Shown here: positions 59,948 through 64,000 of the stretch, one piece after another
Numbering within the stretch: position 1 is the stretch's first letter
Layout of the letters: each line of letters starts with the position of its first letter
Assembly: GCA_963678095.2 (NCBI GenBank)
Contig: CAXXXP010000001.1
Location: forward strand, 62,001-126,000
Reading direction: 5' to 3'
DNA length: 64,000 nucleotides
Origin: G963678095 sp963678095
Lineage (GTDB): Bacteria > Bacillota > Negativicutes > Selenomonadales > Selenomonadaceae
Notes under the pieces: model-generated
Told to the model about the DNA's origin: nothing
The model's input: the letters and a program-made list of their open reading frames with translations, nothing else
Database searches by the model: none
Translations under genes and position numbers: made by a program

Positions 59948-59990
59948 AGACCACAGGGCATAGTATAGTTGTGCCCTGTGGTCTATTTTA
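59948..59990 (+). terminator. Terminator of the SsuABC-like operon
   Basis: A perfect 13-bp stem (59948-59960 with 59972-59984) then T-rich. Confidence 0.8.
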
Positions 59991-60077
59991 TAGTTTTTTT
60001 AGGAAAAATAGAGGAATTTAGTCAGCGATATGGAAATCAATAAGCAGTGTATAAAAAATCACAGTGAGGGAATGCGT

Positions 60078-60947
60078 ATGAAAGCGGATATTGCAGATAT
60101 TGCAGATATTGCTATAATTGGCGGCGGACCAGCGGGACTGTCGGCGGCATTGAATGGGATAGCCCGCGGTAAAAGCGTGCGCGTGTTTTCTGCGCCGGGC
60201 AACTACTTGGAGCGGGCAGAAAAAATAAATAATTACCTGGGACTCGAAGCGGTAAGTGGCAAAGAAATGATGCAGCGCTTTCGTGACCAGGTTCAATCGG
60301 CCGGGGTGAAAATTGAACTTGGACGGGTGCTGAGCGTCATGCCGCTTGGCGAACGATTCATGGTAGCGTTTAATTCAGACGTTGTTGAAGCCCGTACGGT
60401 CATTCTTGCCAGCGGAGCAGCCAGGCAGAAAGAGATTAACGGTGAGACGGAATTTCTTGGACGCGGGGTTAGTTATTGTGCAACCTGCGATGGTATGCTG
60501 TATCGAGGAAAGCGGGCGGTTGTCTGCGGAGAGGCTGATGATCTGGTGGCTGAGGTTAATTTCTTGCAGCAGATCGGAGTAGCAGTTACGCTTGTTTCAC
60601 CGAAACCGCGCCCCCAAGAACTTGCTGCTGGGGTGGATTTCTGCCAGGAGCGGCTGGTAGCGGTTCGGGGAAGCCGAGCGGTTGAGGCTGTTGAGCTGCA
60701 GCAAGGGACGATTGCAACGGATGCCGTGTTTATTTTACACAATTCGCTGCAGCCGGCGCTGCTGCTGCCGGGACTTGAGATAAAAAACAATTTCATTCAG
60801 GTTAGCCGGCAGCAGGAAACAAACATCGCGGGGGTCTTTGCCAGCGGTGACTGCTGTGGAATTCCATTGCAGATTGCCAAGGCTGTCGGTGAGGGGCTGG
60901 TTGCGGCCCAGCAGGCAGCTAGGTATATTGACGATCAGAAAAAATAG
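60078..60947 (+). CDS. Thioredoxin-reductase-like flavoprotein lacking NADPH motifs
   Basis: 289 aa. FAD site GGGPAG (15-20), redox pair Cys134-Ala-Thr-Cys137 and the FAD tail ASGDCCGIPLQIAKAVGEG. In the place of the second Rossmann motif of TrxB (GGGDSA) it has VVCGEADDLVAEV, and the NADPH phosphate-binding HRR is replaced by LVSPKPRP. This pattern, and the GDC-G-Q tail, fit ferredoxin-dependent flavin thioredoxin reductases of clostridia. The start is ATG 60078, 8 bases after GTGAGGG. A 9-base sequence repeated three times encodes ADIADIADIA at the N-terminus. A thioredoxin gene follows by 12 bases. Confidence 0.85.
   Translation: MKADIADIADIAIIGGGPAGLSAALNGIARGKSVRVFSAPGNYLERAEKINNYLGLEAVSGKEMMQRFRDQVQSAGVKIELGRVLSVMPLGERFMVAFNSDVVEARTVILASGAARQKEINGETEFLGRGVSYCATCDGMLYRGKRAVVCGEADDLVAEVNFLQQIGVAVTLVSPKPRPQELAAGVDFCQERLVAVRGSRAVEAVELQQGTIATDAVFILHNSLQPALLLPGLEIKNNFIQVSRQQETNIAGVFASGDCCGIPLQIAKAVGEGLVAAQQAARYIDDQKK
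60087..60113 (+). repeat. Triple 9-bp tandem repeat within the flavoprotein gene
   Basis: GATATTGCA x2 plus GATATTGCT. It is in frame, adding Asp-Ile-Ala units just ahead of the FAD-binding strand. Slippage would change the protein by 3 aa without a frameshift. Confidence 0.85.
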
Positions 60948-60959
60948 GGGGTTATGAGC

Positions 60960-61286
60960 ATGAGCATAGTACATCCTAGTCTTGGTGATTTTGATCAATT
61001 GCTGCAAAAGCAGTCCGTGGTACTTGTTGATTTTTGGGCAACCTGGTCCAGCCCCTGCCTTTTTCTTGAACCGGTAATTGAAGAAATTGCGCAAAAGTAT
61101 GATGGACAGGTTGCGGTTGCCCGGGTTGATGTTGATGTTGAACGCGATCTGGCAGAAAAATATCAGGTGATGTCAATTCCGACCGTTATGATATTCAAAG
61201 ATGGAGAAGTCTTTGACAAAGAGATTGGCGCAGTCACAGAAGCTGCTTATGAAAGCCTGCTGCAAAAAGCGTTGATGGAAAGTTAG
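60960..61286 (+). CDS. Thioredoxin with atypical Ser-Ser-Pro-Cys active site
   Basis: 108 aa thioredoxin fold: VVLVDFWATW (with buried Asp24), active site Trp29-Ser30-Ser31-Pro32-Cys33, cis-Pro74 in MSIPTVMIF, and KDGEVFDKEIGA. The N-terminal nucleophile Cys of the usual WCGPC is replaced by Ser (codon TCC), and the following Gly by Ser. The second Cys is kept. A monothiol role, or a changed partner, is implied. The start is ATG 60960 with AGGGGG 8 bases upstream. It is transcribed with the preceding flavoprotein. Confidence 0.88.
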   Translation: MSIVHPSLGDFDQLLQKQSVVLVDFWATWSSPCLFLEPVIEEIAQKYDGQVAVARVDVDVERDLAEKYQVMSIPTVMIFKDGEVFDKEIGAVTEAAYESLLQKALMES

Positions 61287-61296
61287 ATAGAAATAA

Positions 61297-61340
61297 AAGA
61301 AGAATTGATTCTTGACAATGTCAGAATCAATTCTTCTTTA
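61297..61340 (+). terminator. Terminator of the flavoprotein-thioredoxin operon
   Basis: A stem of about 20 bp with one mismatch (61297-61316 with 61320-61339). Beyond it, 61341-61570 is AT-rich with no gene seen. Confidence 0.8.
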
Positions 61341-61570
61341 TGTAGCATGGGAAAATAATAAAAACGAATGCTTTTTAAAAATGTATACTATATACTTTCA
61401 TACAATATGTATTTGTAAAGGTGTAAACAAGCCTTGTGCGAATGCAGCTGCGACACGTAAAAAACCACTTGAAAAGTCATAACGGGTTTAGTAGAATATG
61501 AAACAAATAACTGAATGAAGCTGCTTTCAATGGCGAAAACAGCTGTAAGGCGAAAGGAATTGTTAAGACG

Positions 61571-62497
61571 ATGACAACGAGAGGCTATAGGATACTGGGA
61601 CAGTTGCGACGCTATTTGATTATGACGCTAGGTTGTTTGATCAGCTGTAGTGCGATCAACCTCTTCCTGGTACCAAATCATCTGCTCAGTGGTGGAGCCA
61701 GTGGGGTGGCGATGATTTCCTATTATTTGTTCGGACTGCCGATCGGCTTGCAGGTTTTTTTGATCAATATACCACTTCTCATGGCGTCGTATAAATGGAT
61801 GGGGCGCTCCTATACCTTGAATGTCTTGTTTTGTGCAGCTATTTTTTCGACCTTTGTCGATATGCTGCGCTTTTTGGGACAATATAATGCGGTTACAGAC
61901 CCCTTGATCGCAGCTATTTACGGCGGGATATTTACCGGTATTGGCTACGGCCTGATGTTTAAGGTCGATGGCAGTTCGGCCGGCCTTGATATTGTGGCAG
62001 CTATTGTCAAGAAATATTATTCATTTGACATGGGATCGGTTATTTTTGCTGTTAACTGTGTGATCATGTCCGTGGCTGCAATCTTATTCGGACCCCAGAT
62101 TGCTATGCTGACCTTGATTTCGATGTTTATCGGCGCGAATATCACGGATAAAGTCGTTGCTGGCTTCAACAATAAAAAAAGTGTGATTATCGTATCAATG
62201 CATGGGTCCCTGATTGCCGAGGCAATTCTCAGTGAAATTGGCCGCGGGGTTACGTTTCTTAAAGGGGAAGGGGCCTTTACGCATCAGGATAAAAACGTGA
62301 TTTTTGTCGTGGCAAATCTGACGCAGCTAGCAAAAATAAAGGCGATCACCAGTGCGGTTGATTCAGCGGCCTTTATGATTGTTCAAGATGCCCGGGAAGT
62401 TATGGGCCGAGGGTTCTCGCTTCCCGGGGCGGAGCGATATAAAAAAATGGAAATAAAGCATAAATTTGAGCTGCGACGCGGGGTAATAGTAAAATAA
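61571..62497 (+). CDS. YitT-family membrane protein (DUF161/DUF2179)
   Basis: 308 aa. Five or six hydrophobic segments in the first 190 residues (LFLVPNHLLSGGASGVAMISYYL; VDGSSAGLDIVAAIV), then a soluble DUF2179 domain (GVTFLKGEGAFTHQDKNVIFVVANLTQLAKIKAIT). This is the YitT family of Firmicutes, of unknown or proposed transport role. ATG 61571; an upstream AAAGGAA may be the binding site. Single gene. Confidence 0.86.
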   Translation: MTTRGYRILGQLRRYLIMTLGCLISCSAINLFLVPNHLLSGGASGVAMISYYLFGLPIGLQVFLINIPLLMASYKWMGRSYTLNVLFCAAIFSTFVDMLRFLGQYNAVTDPLIAAIYGGIFTGIGYGLMFKVDGSSAGLDIVAAIVKKYYSFDMGSVIFAVNCVIMSVAAILFGPQIAMLTLISMFIGANITDKVVAGFNNKKSVIIVSMHGSLIAEAILSEIGRGVTFLKGEGAFTHQDKNVIFVVANLTQLAKIKAITSAVDSAAFMIVQDAREVMGRGFSLPGAERYKKMEIKHKFELRRGVIVK

Positions 62498-62665
62498 TTT
62501 TTTTGTCCCCGGATCTATTGCAGCTGGAGCAACGTATTTTGTTTGTGTACATGAAATGCCTTGACCGGGAAAATCTGGGTAATTTGTATTATAACAAAAA
62601 TTGTAGTTTACTATACCTAAAAGTTATGATACAATGGAAGAGCAGATGTTGAAAGGGTGAAGGCG

Positions 62666-63586
62666 ATGGAATTCCGTCAATTGGAATATTTTCATACAAT
62701 TAGTAAACTGGAGAATTTTACGCGGACGGCGGAGGCATTGCATGTCTCACAGCCGTCTGTAACCAAGGCGATCAAGGCACTGGAATCGGAACTGGAAATG
62801 ACACTTGTTGACCGCAGTCAAAAGCATGTAACGCTGACGCCGGAAGGGAAAGCTTTTTTATTGCATGCGGAGAAAATTCTGCGGGCTGTAGCGGAAGCCA
62901 GACAGGATATGTTGCGCTTCCAGAAAGGCAAACAGGGACTTGTCCATTTTGGTATGCCGCCGATGATGGAGGCGTATTTGTTTCCAGATATTTTTACAAA
63001 ATTCAAAGAGGTGCATACGAACATCAGCGTTGATGTTGTGGAGTATAGTGACTCAACAGAGGTTCAGGCAAAAATTGAGGCTGGCGAGCTCGATCTGGGG
63101 CTTATTATTGGCGGCGAATGCCATACGCCAAACAGTCTGTTGATTATGCAGGATAAGATGAGTCTGTGTGTAAGCCCGCGGCATCCACTGCAAGGAAGAT
63201 TTAGTGTTGATTTCAGCCAGCTGAAAAATGAAAAATTTATTTTGCAGCAGCCTAATACATATCAGTATAAGCAGATTTATGCCCGTTGCGTTGAAAACGG
63301 CTTTACGCCGGATATCTTATTGTGTACCTCCCAGCTCAAGACGATCAAACAGCTCGTTGCCAACAAGGTTGGCATATCGCTGATGCTGGATCTTGTAACA
63401 CGCAATGAGACAATTTTTCGTCGGATTCCGGTTATGCCGCCGATGCCAGTCAGCATATCACTGATCTGGAGCCAGAATAAATCGTTGTCTCAGCCAGCTG
63501 AGGAGTTTGTCTCCTTTATGCGGGAACATATAAGAAGCCGTGACTTTAAAGATTTTTTGGACAATAAAATGGACATCGCCGAATAA
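62666..63586 (+). CDS. LysR-family transcriptional regulator
   Basis: 306 aa. N-terminal winged helix (residues 1-60, MEFRQLEYFHTISKLENF; VSQPSVTKAIKALESEL) and the periplasmic-binding-like effector domain. It lies before an oxidoreductase gene on the same strand, 144 bases away. Targets and effector are unknown. ATG 62666 follows AAAGGGTGAAGG. Confidence 0.92.
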   Translation: MEFRQLEYFHTISKLENFTRTAEALHVSQPSVTKAIKALESELEMTLVDRSQKHVTLTPEGKAFLLHAEKILRAVAEARQDMLRFQKGKQGLVHFGMPPMMEAYLFPDIFTKFKEVHTNISVDVVEYSDSTEVQAKIEAGELDLGLIIGGECHTPNSLLIMQDKMSLCVSPRHPLQGRFSVDFSQLKNEKFILQQPNTYQYKQIYARCVENGFTPDILLCTSQLKTIKQLVANKVGISLMLDLVTRNETIFRRIPVMPPMPVSISLIWSQNKSLSQPAEEFVSFMREHIRSRDFKDFLDNKMDIAE

Positions 63587-63597
63587 AAATAAAAACA

Positions 63598-63643
63598 AAG
63601 GGTCTTTTTGTTCCAGGGGGGCAAAAAGGCTCTTTTTGTCTCT
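63598..63643 (+). terminator. Terminator after the LysR gene
   Basis: An 11-bp stem with G-T pairs (GGGTCTTTTTG with CAAAAAGGCTC) then T-run. Confidence 0.7.
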
Positions 63644-63730
63644 GGCCGAGTTTTGCAGGAAAAAGGCGTGTGGAAACAGAAGTAACACACAGGCTTACGA
63701 GAATTGAGCGGAAATAGGGAGGAATAGCAG

Positions 63731-64000
63731 ATGCTAAAACTTGCGATAATTGGAACAGGCGGGATTGTAAAGGAAGCTCTGGCTGCACTGCGTGAGGTTA
63801 GTGAGATAAAATGTACCGCCATCTGGGCACGGGAACACAGCCGCAAACAAGCAGAAGCTTTGGCGGCAGAGCAAGGGATAAAAAAAATATATACCGATTA
63901 TGCTGCCCTGCTGCAGGAGGATGAGGCTGAGTTTGTCTATATCGGGCTGGTCAACAGTGCGCATTATGAATACGCGAAAGCTGCGTTGTTGGCAGGGAAA
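63731..64000 (+). CDS. Gfo/Idh/MocA-family oxidoreductase, 3'-truncated by the window
   Basis: First 90 codons. The Rossmann start LKLAIIGTGGIVKEAL is followed by the family pattern of a helix, a DYAALLQEDEAEFVYIGLVNSAHYEYA segment with the conserved N-x-x-H, and AALLAGK. Members are NAD(P)-dependent sugar or polyol dehydrogenases. ATG 63731 follows GGGAGGAATAG. The rest lies beyond the window. Confidence 0.88.
   Translation, partial: MLKLAIIGTGGIVKEALAALREVSEIKCTAIWAREHSRKQAEALAAEQGIKKIYTDYAALLQEDEAEFVYIGLVNSAHYEYAKAALLAGK

Noticed and set aside
1..64000. CRISPR arrays, insertion sequences, toxin-antitoxin pairs, phage genes
   Set aside because: No regularly spaced repeats, transposase motifs or phage proteins were seen; the HicB-like tail at 56050-56178 is fused to an NYN domain and has no HicA partner.

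Overview
The window looks like chromosome of an anaerobic low-to-mid GC Firmicute, most likely a diderm of the Negativicutes (Sporomusa/Selenomonas/Veillonella side). This is inferred from several features together: a T-box leader, a BirA-type biotin operator, sigma-A promoters (TTGACA/TATAAT with 17-bp spacers), a one-piece pyruvate:ferredoxin oxidoreductase, parts of Na+-translocating decarboxylases, a minimal SufC/SufB-like pair, a FeoA/FeoB/Cys-rich iron operon and a B12-riboswitch operon. I see no phage, transposase, integrase or CRISPR array. Most genes sit in short operons ended by strong intrinsic terminators.

Layout. 1-5.9 kb: end of a CDF metal exporter; a MarR regulator with two ArsN-type acetyltransferases; an arsR-arsD-arsA operon without a recognisable arsenite permease; an EamA transporter. 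5.9-9.1 kb (minus): an exported propeller-like protein and a DHA2-type MFS pump with its MarR repressor, preceded by a perfect 42-bp palindrome. 9.2-16.9 kb: a chemoreceptor, then a transaldolase plus ascorbate-type PTS (EIIA, EIIB, EIIC) with a PRD/EIIB/EIIA regulator and a VOC protein. 17-24.9 kb: a tandem dynamin-like GTPase, a second chemoreceptor, a DUF1846 protein and a cysteine hydrolase. 24.9-28.8 kb (minus): nifJ behind a T-box leader whose specifier reads as AUC (Ile).

29-34 kb: an ABC-2 exporter, a flavodoxin, tRNA-Pro, an exported unknown, a zinc-ribbon protein and an acyltransferase. 34-39 kb: SufC/SufB-like pair with a pyridoxal/HMP kinase; polysaccharide deacetylase (minus); SEC-C methionine aminopeptidase; tRNA-Arg and tRNA-His. 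39.3-44.6 kb: an OadG-like protein and a biotin-domain remnant, then a cobalamin riboswitch ahead of cbiK-cobI(cbiL)-btuFCD-like genes. 45-49.2 kb: FlK-like thioesterase, small membrane protein and decarboxylase beta subunit; Fur-controlled feoA-feoB-Cys-rich protein. 49.2-52.7 kb: bioY diverging from bioD-bioA around one BirA operator, then a flavodoxin. 53-64 kb: a REC-GGDEF protein, unknown membrane and coiled-coil proteins, an NYN-domain protein, an SsuABC-like transporter, a thioredoxin-reductase-like flavoprotein with an atypical thioredoxin, YitT, a LysR regulator and the start of a Gfo/Idh/MocA oxidoreductase.

The most interesting points are: (1) the isoleucine-type T-box ahead of nifJ, which suggests that this enzyme feeds isoleucine synthesis by making 2-oxobutyrate from propionyl-CoA; (2) the flavoprotein without NADPH motifs paired with a thioredoxin carrying Ser-Ser-Pro-Cys; and (3) two orphan groups of sodium-pump decarboxylase parts.
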